Source: Coprinellus micaceus
Lineage: Eukaryota > Basidiomycota > Agaricomycetes > Agaricales > Psathyrellaceae
DNA length: 64,000 bases
NCBI GenBank assembly: GCA_951394405.1
Contig: OX596343.1
Coordinates: 682,001-746,000 of the forward strand
Direction of reading: 5' to 3'
The notes beneath the pieces are model-generated. The model was given only the letters and a program-made list of their open reading frames with translations. It did not search any database and was not told the origin of the DNA. A program made the position numbers and the translations under genes. Of the stretch, positions 44,408-56,414 are shown piece by piece (the stretch's first letter is position 1; each line of letters starts with the position of its first letter).

Positions 44408-47400
44408 TCCCAGCCGCTTGATCTGTCTTTTTCTTTCTTCACTTGTCGTTGTATCTCCTTTCTGGGTCTACTGCATAATTGTATGCTCGATCTTGCTGCT
44501 TACAATTGCCTCCTAATTCTCCGACATCTTTTGCCCAAATTCAAATACCAACCAACCAATTCAATCCACGTTCCTCCGATCTTCGCCCGCATGCCACCCT
44601 CCTCCTCGACCGTCTCCGCATAGCTACCTAGTGTACGGTACCACGCTCTGTAAACAACGGTGAGCGTCTTTTTACATGTATATTTAATCGCCGTGGACCG
44701 TGGTTGGGGTAGATATCGATTGTCTCAAAATGACCTCAGGTGGCGCTCTGGTCCCCCAGGCGGTCAGAAGCGGATGCCTTGACCGTGGCTCCCTCCCGTA
44801 TCACTTGCTGATACTGTGTTCTGCCTATCAACACCCAGCCAGTTGTTACCGGAACGAGACAGATGTCGCTCCGCTCTGTGTTGACGTTACTTGTGGACAT
44901 TCGCTGGGCCGCGCCCTGGAAAACATCCCAGGTCTCCAGCGACATGCAAGGATCACTCTAGCACCAGAGAAGCGCAATTCCCGCGCTGAGAACACCTCAA
45001 CTTGGCCATAACCCTCGGTCAATGTCAACGTCCGCTCGGCGCCTAACCGGAGGCGCCTTGTTCTTGATCTGGGCTCAAATGCCCCTATTCGTGTCGCTAT
45101 GGGCACGATCGTCGATGACGGCGTCTCGCCTCTCGCGTGCACTTTGAGCTCATTCTGACCGAGGGCATGGGTATTGGATATACAAGGTATTTGTATTGTA
45201 CTTGGGGTGATCGCAATAACGTTCGAAAGTGTCCAGCACCTGGTATTTGTCCTGCAATTTTTGCCAACTTCGATGAAGCGATATTCGCGCCCCCGCTGCC
45301 ACCGTGTGCAAAGTTCAAGTGGCGGCCACCGAGCCTTCTCTTCCCCAATAACATACTGTCTGGGCCTTATCGAGTTGCGCGCCGGAGAAGCGATGTGGAT
45401 CGAAGCGCTGTCACCCAGGTCTTCCGTAATCTCCAGCGTTCGCGACAGATGAACGCTGCCACGGCCGAAGGCATCGGGATGTCGAGAACACATACCTGTC
45501 CGTCGTATCCTCCACTTCGAGAGGCGTTGCGCCGGACAACAAAATGCCTGCCAACCAGATAGCTTCAAAACATATTCATTGCGGCGAATGAAACACAATA
45601 TGTGGCCCTAGTTGCCGCAGGGCAATGTGATTTCATGAGATCCGAGGCCATGGTGGGGCAGTACACCATAGCAAAGGCCGAAGTAAAGCCTGGAAGGGTG
45701 AATCAGACCAAAGGAACTCGAAGGACGTTACTTGTGTGTGCGCAATTCCCGCCCAAGCGCATTGCCTGTATGTCATGCCTTGCAGATCGAAGAGAAGCAG
45801 CGCTCGTGTGGGAGCGCGCTCATTTCGAGGAAGAGAAGGGTACAATCCAACATTTCCTGTTAAACATTCATCTAGGCTGGTACTCGGAAGATGGAGCGAA
45901 GGGCTGCTTCGAAGTAGCCCAGTGGTGAAAGGCTGTTCTCTGCGAAGTGTTCGTAAATGAATGGGGTAGATCTGTACCGTTCTTGAGATGGATTGGCTCT
46001 CAGAGGTCAGGATGACCTTTGCCCAGAGGGGGAGCTGTGTTGGAATGGTGTCTGGACCCACAAAGGCACAGGATTACACCCAGTTCGATGACATCGCTTC
46101 GTGACCTCTTCTCCAGGCTTTGATTCTGGAACTTACGCTAATCACCATGAGGGTCTTATGCGAAGCATCGGGCGGACCAAATGCTGAGTGAATGTACCTG
46201 TGCCGTAACCTGGGATCGCTGGACAACTCCATGAGATAGAGATTCCAGATGGGAGTAAGCAGGTTCGGAGAAACCTACCACGCACCGCCCAGCTCTCGTA
46301 TTGGTCTGCTGGTGGGGGACGAAGGAAGTAACAGGCTAATAAAATGCTCGAAGGCGTAAACACCGGCTTTTAGATTTGCTCATTACCTTCAGTTTCGAGT
46401 CACAGGTGAACACAGTTTGGTAACCTACCGATAGTCGTTGAAATTCCTGGAGACTTGAGGGACATTCTAGTATCTCGAGACCACTACAACTTGACCTTGA
46501 ACGAGTCAGAGCTGGTCAGACGTCTAAATTCGGATTAGGGTCGTGTGCCAAACACCTGAGTTTCATCGTTGTAGAATGAGGGTCATATGCCATCGATCCC
46601 TCGGAGCTCTGGCTAGGGCTTGGTGGAGGCGGAGGAGGAGAGGGAGGCGGAATGTCGTGACTCGTGAGAGATTCGGCGGAGATGCTCCCTAATCCCGTGA
46701 CTATCTACCGATGCCGAGTCCGCCCTCCGCCGTCTTGTTCGCCTTGACCGCCATCCCACCCCTTGCTATGTGTTGTGAACAGGCGAAATCCTGGGCAGCA
46801 GCTTCGGGTACCTCATCACCCCTGAAGCGTTTTCCCTGTCGATTGGGAATCAATGAGTGACGGGACCACGGATGGCAACCCGATGTGCCTCAAGGCCTCG
46901 AGTTCCATTCAGATTACGGTTTCGGGGAATGCCCAGCTGTCACTTGCTGACACCACATGTCCAGTGCCGAAGGATACCCCGTAATGCGGTAAAATATGAC
47001 CTATTCAATTCAACGAGCATTCTGCTTACCTCCAGAAAAGCGTTTTTGGATACCGGAAGGTGCACAGGATAACAGCGGATGGAGTCTATACATTCGAGGA
47101 ATGTAAAGGTGTGTTGGGAGGAGGTAAATCGTGATCATCGTGGAAAGTTGGTGGATCCGCCGATTTCTTCTGAATTTCCAATTCTACCTTACCTGCATCA
47201 AGCCAGTGAAGCATCCCGCTCGCCTTCCCACCATCTTCATGTCTCCCCATGCGTCATCCGCTTGTCTGTCGGGGACCATCGGGTCGAAGCTAGGCAGCGG
47301 ACAGACCTCGAAGCGCCCCTTGAAAGTTGAATCCGACGTCGAGCAACCCGGATGCAGTCACCGACTCGAAAACAACGACATTTGAGAAGAACAAGAAGGC

Positions 47401-47602
47401 CACCGCGCTCATCACGGTATCAAAAGCGATAGAATCACCAATCTAGCTTAGACGCCCGTTCAATAGATCTGATACCGTCCCAACTTGGCGCCGCCTCTTT
47501 GGGAAAGTGACAGATCTGAATCGGTCCCACTTTCAGAAGTTACTTTTATAGTTAACGGAAGAGGAAGTCGCCAATTCGGACCCTTCGCCTCGTAACTCAT
47601 CG
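44408..47602. other. Gene-poor stretch with possible gene relics
   Basis: No complete gene could be built in 3.2 kb. A minus-strand segment at about 46284-46368 encodes GVYAFEHFISLLLPSSPTS, which looks like a real exon with a GTGCGT donor after it, but no partner exons follow in frame. A 250-codon open frame on minus at 44846-45598 is Arg/Ser/Thr-rich and has no family resemblance. Confidence 0.4.
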
Positions 47603-49462
47603 ATGCCTCACCCTCTGAGTGGCTCAATCTGCCTCGCCGCGCTCATGGAGAGCCACGACTCAGCCCTCAAGTCTCGCCTTCGTACAGCATATCACAAGGA
47701 TCCTCGTTCACGGCAGTCAAGCGAGCGCTTGTTGGTGAAGGTTTGCAAGAACGGTAGGCTTCACGGCATTTCCCACATCCACAAGCACATTCGCTGACGA
47801 CCATGCCTGTGCTTTAGCCATCCTTCGACCCTCCAAGACGACGCTCGCCCCGTCATCAGTCACCAAGCCTTCAGAAGCGACGCCATGCTCCAGCTTTCGT
47901 GATGTCGCCCTGTCACCGAGACCTCCTACCCGTGTCAGATCCTCTACAACGCCTACCCTTCCCCTCGAATTCCTCGACATGATAATCACCCACCATCTTC
48001 AAGAGGATATGCAAACCCTGAAAACTCTTTCCCTCACCTGTCGCCACTTCTCAGGCAAGGCTAAACCACTCCTCTTCCAACGTTTGGACATCTACGTCCA
48101 CCCAACCCTCGGTCGAAGACGAGGGTCCGTTCTCTGCCAGCTCCTCTCTTCCTATCGCCACCTCATCCCTTACGTCAAACACGTCAGGCTCTACAGTCTT
48201 TTTTCCGAAGATGCACGACGTCCAGACCTCGGCCCAGACAACGACGCGCTTCGCGTCCTCATCAACCTCCCCCACTTGGTGAAAATTGCCATCCATGGAT
48301 ACAACAATCGGTCTTGGAACATAATTCCCCGCAACGCTCAGCTTGCTATCAAGACAAGCCTACGCGGAAGAAACATTTCCGCCGTTGAAGTCCACGCCAT
48401 GTCGGACTTCCCGGTATACCTCCTCGAGGGCTGTCGATCATTGAAAAGCCTCACTCTGGCGGTCCCCTCGATCTCCTGCTACCCAACCACAGACTCGGAT
48501 GGAGTGGCGAAGAAGACGATGACCTTCCCGCTCAACTATGATTTGCTGCAACCGGCCCCAATCCACCTGGAGAGGCTAGCAGTCACTATGCCTACGCCGC
48601 AGTTGGTTGAGCTGACGGAGTGGCTACTGTCGGACAAGTGCTCGCTCAATATGACGCGTGCGCGCACGCTGCATGCTCGCCAACGCGGGCAGTATTCGTT
48701 TAGCGACCACCTCACGAGCGTATCCCATCTTTTGTCTGCTTGCGACGCCACGCTAGAGGAACTGGAGATGGATGCGTACACACCAGGTGAGTGGAACGCG
48801 TTTCTTCCGACTTTTGTTTCCTAGTCCAGCACTAACCACGGACTTTCGGTGGCTCTCCTCCTCTAGGCCATACTGTGGACATTACTACCCCACTTGCACG
48901 CCTCGTGGGCGACAAGCCGGGGCACACTCCCGATGATCACGATCCTCCTTTGCCCACAGTCGAAGACGTGTACAAGCTCATCGACATCGCTTCAGTGAAG
49001 TCGCTCCGCCGGATCTCGCTGACTTTCGGCATTCAAAACCTCTACGACCAGCACAGACACCTTCGCCTCCTCGCTCATATGTTCCGTAACATTAAGCAGG
49101 GGGCCGGGGGCAGACTCGAAGAAGTCGGACTGTTCCTCTGGGCCTCGCACAACCCATATCGCAAGAAAGTTCCCGAATGTAACCTCAGTCAGCGGCTCGT
49201 GGGGTCCGGTTCGTGGGACGAGCTCGACCGCGTCCTCTCAATGACAAGATTGGACACCGCCTCATCCAATGGGGGCCACCACCGCCCCTCAGGTGGTGAC
49301 GCCGAAGTCGTCGAAGCCGCTGGGATCAAGAGATTGAAAATCCAGCTCAGCCAAGTCCAGGATCACGAGGAGGCGGCGAACTTGATGGCGATATGTTTGC
49401 CTCGATTAACGGTCAAGGGCGCCGTTTTACTGGAGCAGAAACTCAAGTGTATCAACCTTTGA
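47603..49462 (+). CDS. F-box protein 2
   Basis: Exons 47603-47705, 47758-48786 and 48867-49462 give 575 residues. The F-box begins LPLEFLDMIITHHLQ and continues LKTLSLTCRHFSGKAKPLLF, close to the first exon border. The frame must therefore extend upstream of the ATG at 47979; the first splice (52-nt intron) is my best solution, but another donor at 47672 is also possible. About 120 residues before the F-box are Ser/Thr/Pro-rich. The C-terminal part has leucine-rich helical text (LRLLAHMFRNI, RLEEVGLFLW). Related to F-box protein 1, 3.2 kb upstream on the same strand. Confidence 0.72.
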
Positions 49463-51342
49463 TTCTCACTTCGTGTGCGTTTCGATCTTCCCATCTTCCG
49501 ACTCTTGTCCTTCCCTTTTGTTGCGCAATTCCGCGCTGTTCGACCCCAGAGCTCCAAGCTTCAAGCTTCAAGCCGTTTCACCCTGTTCGTGTAACTTATC
49601 CTGTTTACTTTTCATCTTTAAAGCCCATTTAATCGGGTTGTGTGCGCACTTCGTCAAATTATTGCATGTTTTGTGTTTCATTCTTCTCATTTCATAATCC
49701 CATATTCTGGTGGATAAGCCGCCAGCCTATGCGAACCGGAACGGCTATTACCTTGAATCCTCTTATCTCAAATTGCTGTTAGACCCGGGCATTTGGAGAC
49801 ATTACGACCTTGACGACGACAGAAATAGATGTGCAGAGAATCCTCGGGGGAACACTGCATCCTTCTGACTCCCTTTCCACCACTGATTGCAAGAGAGATA
49901 AGATAGAAGGTGCGTATCCGAAGCATCCCCCGTCTTCTTCTTCATGAATCATTATGCAGTCTCATTACACCTCAGACCCTTATGTTCATATCTCGATCCC
50001 CACAGTTTCCTCTACACCCCATCCTCTGCATAGTTGGCCACCTGATAAGCGTAGTGGGAAGGACGACTTAATTTCCGATCCCACTGATTTGTGGGCGCCT
50101 ATGTCGATCGGTGGGAAAACAAAATCCTTTTGTCCTGCGCTCATCTTCGATGTATTAGGAAATCCTCCCTGCTCACTGGGGTCCCTTTTGTCTGCAGCAT
50201 CAATCCTGCTGTGATCGAATTGGGTTCTTGCTGTATCAAGTGAGGGGGCTGGGCGTCGATGGTGCCCGCGGTTTGAGAGGGTCCCCCGTGCTAATCTGGC
50301 TTGCTGAATTGGGACCTGGTTATTGTCTTTGTGTTCACCCCCATCATGTGCGTGGCTTGGTGATATAGTTCTCCTTCATCCGGAATCGATGAATGAAAAA
50401 CATGGTCGAGGACGTTAGAAACCACTGAGGAGTTCCTATCAGGACGTATCTGCTCACGAGGGCTGCCATTGCTCGAGGTCAGCCGCCGGGGTGGAAGGCG
50501 TTGCCGAGTCAACACGCTGCACGAGCGTGCATTCTGGGTCACGCTGGTCTATTGTTCTGCCACTCTATAACCTTTGAGGATTGTGCAGGGCTTGGATCCC
50601 TAGTATTGCACTTCGAGCGCATTCTCCGCCGATAGAAGTCGTCCGTCCCCTCCTCGGCCCCTGCCATAGTCGGTACTGGGAACTGGCACGAAGCCAACGG
50701 ACATTGGTTACAACCGTGATATACGGTAGTTCCTATTCTCACAGTGACAACCTCTGATAGTAGAGAAGTCTTTCGATGGAACAGACGGGGCGTCTTCCAC
50801 CGCGCGGTTCACTAGTAGTGCGGTAACTCGATGCGATTTTCGCGAACCCAAGGAACCCCGACGAGGTCGGCGAACGTCATTGGGCGCTTGATATGCATAT
50901 CTAGAGGCGCTTTTCAATGCCAATATGAGATTAAGTGGGTGCCCCTCTTCATCCGAATCATCGGACAGAACCAGGGTCCAGGAGGTAGGGTGTTGCATCA
51001 GTAGGGCAATGTACCCCGATTGTCACGCAAACGTCGCCCGTCAGCAGCGTCGAAGTGATGGGCCGCCGGAAGGAGAGAGCAAATCCTGGATTGATTGTCG
51101 TACTGAAAAGAGTCCTGTTATCGTGTGCACGTAGATGCCGTCGTACAAATGCTCGTGATAGATGGATGAGGTACGGTTACAAAATGCGGATGAGATGTCC
51201 TTGCAAGTGCGAGAGGAGAGGCTAGTGGATCTAGCGCCGGACTCCCAGGATTAAGGTGATTCTACAGTACTAACAGTAATATGAAGTCAAGGGAATGGAT
51301 GGCTAGTATGTGTGGTCATGCGAGGCGAAACGAGGAACCAAC
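49463..51342. other. Intergenic stretch
   Basis: No gene, repeat or RNA recognised in 1.9 kb. Confidence 0.45.
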
Positions 51343-52397
51343 TCAAGCGCTTTGAGTGGGCCTGACGCTGAAGCTGAAGGACGAGCTGGGCGAGCCTGTG
51401 CCAGTGGCTGGGGACGAGGTGAGGAGGATAACACTGGCGGAAGGCGAAGCCGACGTTGATGCAGCAGTGGTCGAGCCGACTACGGAGCTGGTGCTAACTG
51501 AAGCAAGCGTGCTGGAAGCGGAAGGTGTGGGTGTTGCTGAACCGACGGTGAGGGGAGCCCTAGTGCTCGATGAAGTGATAACCGGAACAGTGGAGCTCGT
51601 TCCGGTGGCAGCACAATCGGTGGCAGAAACGGTGACGGTGGCGGTCGAGACGATGGTCACAGTGACGATACCATCCGACCCAATAACCACAGTGGGAGTA
51701 ACAACGGGGGCTGCACTAGTCGAAGTGGAGGTAGAGGTGGCCGAAGACGAAACGGAGCTTATGGTGGTCGTCGAGGGAGAAGGGAAATCTGCGACAATCG
51801 TGGAGGCCTGACGGCGGTCGAAGAAGTGAACTTCATCTCGGGGAGCAATCGATGCGGTAGGAGTCGCAGTCGTTGTCTCATCCTCCTCCTCCTCGCAATC
51901 CGGAATATCTTCAGCATCTCCAGCAGCACTGGAACCCGTGATTCCGCCGGTGACGCCAGCATCCGTAAAACGCAGGTTAGCGTCTGCGTTGGTGTCGCAG
52001 GCAAGGCTAGTACCGGCCTTGAGGACCAATGGGAGGGCGAAGCATTGGGTTCCAGTGTTGCACTTCTGCGCCGACCACTTGCCGTTCACACATGACGCAA
52101 AGGCACCTTCGACGCAAGCCATCTCGGAACCTTAGGTGGCAATCTTGTTAGCACGGGGAACTTTGTAAGGGTGGACTGTGAGGACTTACCCTGGCAAGCA
52201 TCGGTTTCTTTGATAGTTGCAAAGCGTGCGTTGTGTTGTTGAGCCTCAAGGGCATTTTTCTTGACCAGGTCAGAGCTGGAAGTGCCTGCACTAGCCGAGT
52301 CGTCGTGTCCCTCGTGGCGGGAGATCAAAGTTGGGGCAGCCTTGACCTGGGCAAGGGCAGCGAGGAGGACAAAAGCGGTAGAAAGCTTGAAGATCAT
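51343..52397 (-). CDS. Secreted protein with CBM19-like chitin-binding domain
   Basis: Exons 52397-52190 and 52130-51343 give 331 residues. A signal peptide covers residues 1-20 (FKLSTAFVLLAALAQVKAAP). Residues about 68-120 carry the cysteine pattern DACQGSEMACVEGAFASC, VNGKWSAQKCNTGTQCFA, LPL and SLACDT, typical of family 19 carbohydrate-binding modules that bind chitin. An acidic patch follows, then about 170 Ser/Thr/Val-rich residues, probably O-glycosylated. There is no hydrophobic C-terminus, so it is secreted or wall-trapped rather than GPI-anchored. No catalytic domain, so a wall or effector-like role is inference. Confidence 0.8.
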
Positions 52398-53850
52398 CTT
52401 GCAGTCGTAGAAAAGTTCGTAAAGTGAAGCTAGAGGCGCCCGGCCTAGGAGAAGAAAACTGATGAAAGAGAAGAGACGAAAACCGAAGCAGGGGAAGGAT
52501 GGTATTGAAAGGCAGATGGGGGCAGTCTCCCTCAGTGGCCTATCTTATATACACGATGTCCAAAAGACAATAGACCGGTCGCACTGTCTCCGAGAGCCAC
52601 TGGACATACATTGTCCTCGCCGCCGTTGCCATGAGTGGTGTCCGAAGCCAAAAGCCTTTTGTTCTCGGCCTCGCCTTCTAAATTGGGCGCGTGCCACAAG
52701 CCACCCCATAGCCAAACAAAGCTTTGTTTGTACTCCAGGTTTGCTCGGACTCGGATGTGGCCATCCACCAACTACCCGCAGGTTCCGAGGATCCAGACGG
52801 GGTCGCTTTGTGTCGATTTATTCGTATAGAAGCATTCAGGTCAAAAAGGTACCAGTTTACCCAGGCCCTCCGAACTACGATCTCGCCGGGTCCTTAGAGT
52901 TGCAGGACCCAGGCCCTTTGCGGCGCTGGGAACGACGCAAGGAGCCCAACCTGAGCTAAGAGCCGCCCACCAGAGTTAATTTAGGTCAGAGGGCGCCTCC
53001 TCTTGAGCATCCCGTATATCCCTGTGCATGCGGTCAAGATTTTAGCTTTTACTGGATTCGAAGGTCACACCACCAAAAGTCAATGGTGGGCTCAGCGCCG
53101 TCGACAGAGCATTTGAAGATGACCAGAATACATTTTGAACGCTGTAGAGATGCGGTTACTTTATTCGGCCTTGCCCCCGTATTCGGCCTCGGGCGGAGAT
53201 GGTGCCCACAACGCCACCGGATGACTTGGAATGAAAGCCTGAGCGTTCAGACACGATTCTTCGTGTTGAACAAGGCTATGCTTGAAAGAATGGTGATGAG
53301 CACTTGAGTGGTGGGTGGAGACCGATTGCGGATCGGATTGGGCAGGGGTCAGTGCCTTTCAACAGTCGGACGAGATTTCGTGGTGCCGCCGGTAAAATAG
53401 GCGCCCGACGTAGGCGGCCACTCTGTATGGGAAGTATCCACAGTCAGCGATGGTAAGAATATACTTCCTCGTTGGTAAAGAAGGTAGCCGGTTGCCCCTC
53501 TAAGTATCGTTTGCCACACAGTGGGATGGCTGCGCATACCGCAGATTAGGGATGTAACGCACACAATCTTCCTTCTAAGGCACCATCTCTATACAAGAAC
53601 TAGAAGTACATACACGCACCTTAATTGCGCCAGTCTATACTTACGAATAAGTCGGTAGGTCAGTGAGCTCACCGAACCTACAAACGCCCACCCCGAGCTC
53701 CCTGAGTTTCATATGGAGATCGTTTGCGGACAGGAGGCACTGCGGACAGGTAATTTCCTCGGAATCGATGTCCAACGCTCCTCCCAACTCAAAGCTTATC
53801 TCCCTTCCAACCGGGATGAAAAGCGTGACCCCAATACGATGATTCCATTT
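52398..53850. other. Upstream region of the CBM19 gene with TATA box
   Basis: On minus, TATATAAG at 52544-52551 lies about 150 nt before the CBM19 ATG and is its likely TATA box. The rest of the 1.45 kb has no recognisable gene. Confidence 0.45.
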
Positions 53851-56124
53851 CTACCTGCTCCGAATCCCTTCTTCTGCCCTCCTCACCCTCCTCTCATTCT
53901 TTTCAGTGACACTCCTCTCGACATTTTCCTTCCCCAGACATTTTTCTGCGTGCTTCACGGCGGCTGTCGCAAACACTAACGCCCTGTCGAAATAGCCTTG
54001 GCCGGGGACATCTCAGCTGCGTTACCAAGATTCAAAACCAGCTCCCTGCTCGCTCCGATCGCGGCATGACAATGCTTCCCCCTAGTCACCTCGCCGAACT
54101 CAACGACCGCAGCGGCGAGCTGCGCGACGCTCCAGTACTGGAATCTGGCATTAGACAGATCTCTTTTCTCCCGAAACTGCTCGTTTCCGATGTTCCTGTG
54201 CGTTTCGACGGCTTGTATCGCGATCAGGAGGCAACGATTGGTCTCTTCAGTGGATGTTAAGTCCTTCAGCTTCTCAAGGCCACCGGGTATAGTGACCCCT
54301 GCGGGAAGCTCCTCCCAGTCCTCTACTTTCTCCAGGACTCTGCGTTTAGCCAATGTTGTTAGGGGGCGAATGTGACACAGCGGGCCTGTGACGAGGCGCG
54401 TGCCGATCTGGAGGGTCTCCTCATGGGTGGTAGGTCCGTGGACCTTCTCGATAATGGGTTTCGTGAACAAGACTGTATGTGCGTCTGCGAACTCGACGGC
54501 ATCTCGCAACCCTACAGTGAGGGTTGCGTCGGGCTCGCATCTGGCCTGCGTGAGGGGAAGGAAACAGAGGAGCTGTTCGTCCAAGATGTTTCCATTGTCA
54601 TCGGCCGTGTGCCCTATGGTTGTGATCAAGCGTAGCAACGCGATCCTACTCATCGCTGTGGGGTCTAAAAGAAGAAGAAGAAGAAGAAGAAGAAAGGTTG
54701 GCCACTATACCACAGCGCGGTGCCGACTGTGACGCACCTCTATTGTTCATGACATCCTCAAAGTCCTCTTCCTCGAACACCATCTGGGCGTGGTACTTTT
54801 GTGGTGCCTCGATCATCATTCTGCAAGGATTAGCCACGCAGAAAATCCAACTGGTTCCATAGCTCACCAACACAGGTCCTTCACATCTTCCTTCTCCAAC
54901 CTCGTCCAGACGTTTACCAACGCCTGGCACCACTGAGGACGAGATACCAAGACCCCGACTCCCTCCATGAGCGCATCCCACCTACCTTTGATCCGTTCTT
55001 GGACGCACTGGTTCGGTGCGTCGAGGGGAACACCGAGGACCATCTCCGACGGGATGTTCAAAAATAGGACCGAGTCCAAATGGCCCGGGTGTCTACATCC
55101 ATGTCGGCGAGCCAAGGAGGCCTCGGAATGTTCGCGCATCCTTAATAACAGATCTAGAATCGCAGGGTCGTGCTTCATGAGGCTGTTGTACCACGTCTGC
55201 TCAGGCAATGGGTGTGTATGCACGAGCTGCTCTACAGTCCACAGCGCGTTCGACTGGTACGTCGCGTAATATCGCGGTGCGAACCGAGCTGCCTTGTCCA
55301 GAGAAGCCTACGCACGATCAGATGGTGCCTTCGAAAATAAGTGGGAGCTCACCTGGGGCGTGTCGGAACCAAAGAGCCATATGCTTTGCCAGGTCGTAGC
55401 AGGATCTCGCGTTTGGGTAACCCAGTAGTCGTGGCCCTCCAAGGCGCACTCGCAACAAGTCTTCATGATCTCGGATATTTTCTCCATGGACCAAGTACTT
55501 CTCAAGAAAGCACTCAAAAGCGAGAGTCCTGAGTCCGTCCATCGCCACATGTCGTTGCGAGATCAATGGTGCCTCCTTCGCGGTCTGCGGAACAGCCGAG
55601 CTTGCACCAGTCGACCGCCGTGGAATGAAGTAGAGATGCTAGGCTCACCTTGAGGCAGAAATCGATGACGCCGAATTCCAGGTATTTCTCCAAAAGCTTG
55701 GGCTTCTCCGTGGGACTGCCTAACATCATCAACTTCCACAGTGCCTCAGCCGCATTCCAAGCCCTGACCGCGGTATCCTTGGTGTTCCCGGGCCTGTTCG
55801 CGATTGCGAACAAGGCTTTCACGATACCAGCCTTGATGACGATCTTCTCGAACTCGCCGAACCCCGCCAAGGAACGGTCGTATGCGATAGCATTGCTGCG
55901 GGGAAGAAATCGCTCTCTCAAGACCACCTATGGCACCTACATATGAGCCAGCGAATTTGTAGGGACAAGGAAGAGTTGTGCTTACTACGTAGTTGTAAAC
56001 GACGACGAAGTGGGAATTCGGGTCGGCCGGGTACCTCACAAGCCTTCCCAGGAATACGCACAATCAAGTCGAAAAAGTCATTCGGGGAGAATTTCGCGTA
56101 CTTTGGGAGGAACAGCGAGGTCAT
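53851..56124 (-). pseudogene. Damaged paralogue of the helical-repeat gene
   Basis: It aligns exon by exon with the gene at 39054-41495: LAGFGEFEKIVIKAGIVKAL, ALWKLMMLGSPTEK, ECALEGHDYWVTQTRDP, LPEQTWYN, FQYWSVAQLAAAVVEF, LVLNLGNAAEM. The start is probably ATG 56124 (or 56187), with introns at 56044-56101 and 55928-55985. The frame is broken at least twice without a possible intron: one extra base near 55491-55492, and a shift near 53994-54010 just after NLGNAAEM. The exon joins near 54653-54880 also fail to keep phase. An (AAG)n run at 54669-54696 lies in one intron. Sequencing error could explain one break, hardly all. Confidence 0.75.
54669..54696. repeat. (AAG)n microsatellite
   Basis: About nine tandem AAG units, giving a pyrimidine-rich (CTT)n tract before a TAG acceptor on the minus strand. 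Confidence 0.8.
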
Positions 56125-56414
56125 GGTGGAGGGAGAAGAACGCCCACTGGGTCGAGGTTGGCAGCCACAGGGTGTTGGCTCATCCATATACGTGTCAGCC
56201 ACGCGCCCTTGTCTGTGACGTGCAAAGCGGGCGGGGATGACACTCAGTGGGGAGAGGGGAGTTGTGCATCCTAAGCGCGAGAAGCTGTTTCAATGGATTC
56301 GTCGTTTTGGGTAGTCTAGAGGTACGACAGTAAAACAAAAGAAGATCAAGCAATGAAAGATGGATCACGTAGATGTACAGTTTATCGTTATTTCATAGTG
56401 TTGCTTTCCCCAAC

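Noticed and set aside
44846..45598. A 250-codon open frame on minus.
   Set aside because: Arg/Ser/Thr-rich composition with no domain, no neighbouring exons and no family resemblance; probably chance.
51356..51811. A 151-codon Val/Glu-rich frame on plus.
   Set aside because: Antisense of the Ser/Thr/Val-rich tail of the CBM19-like protein.
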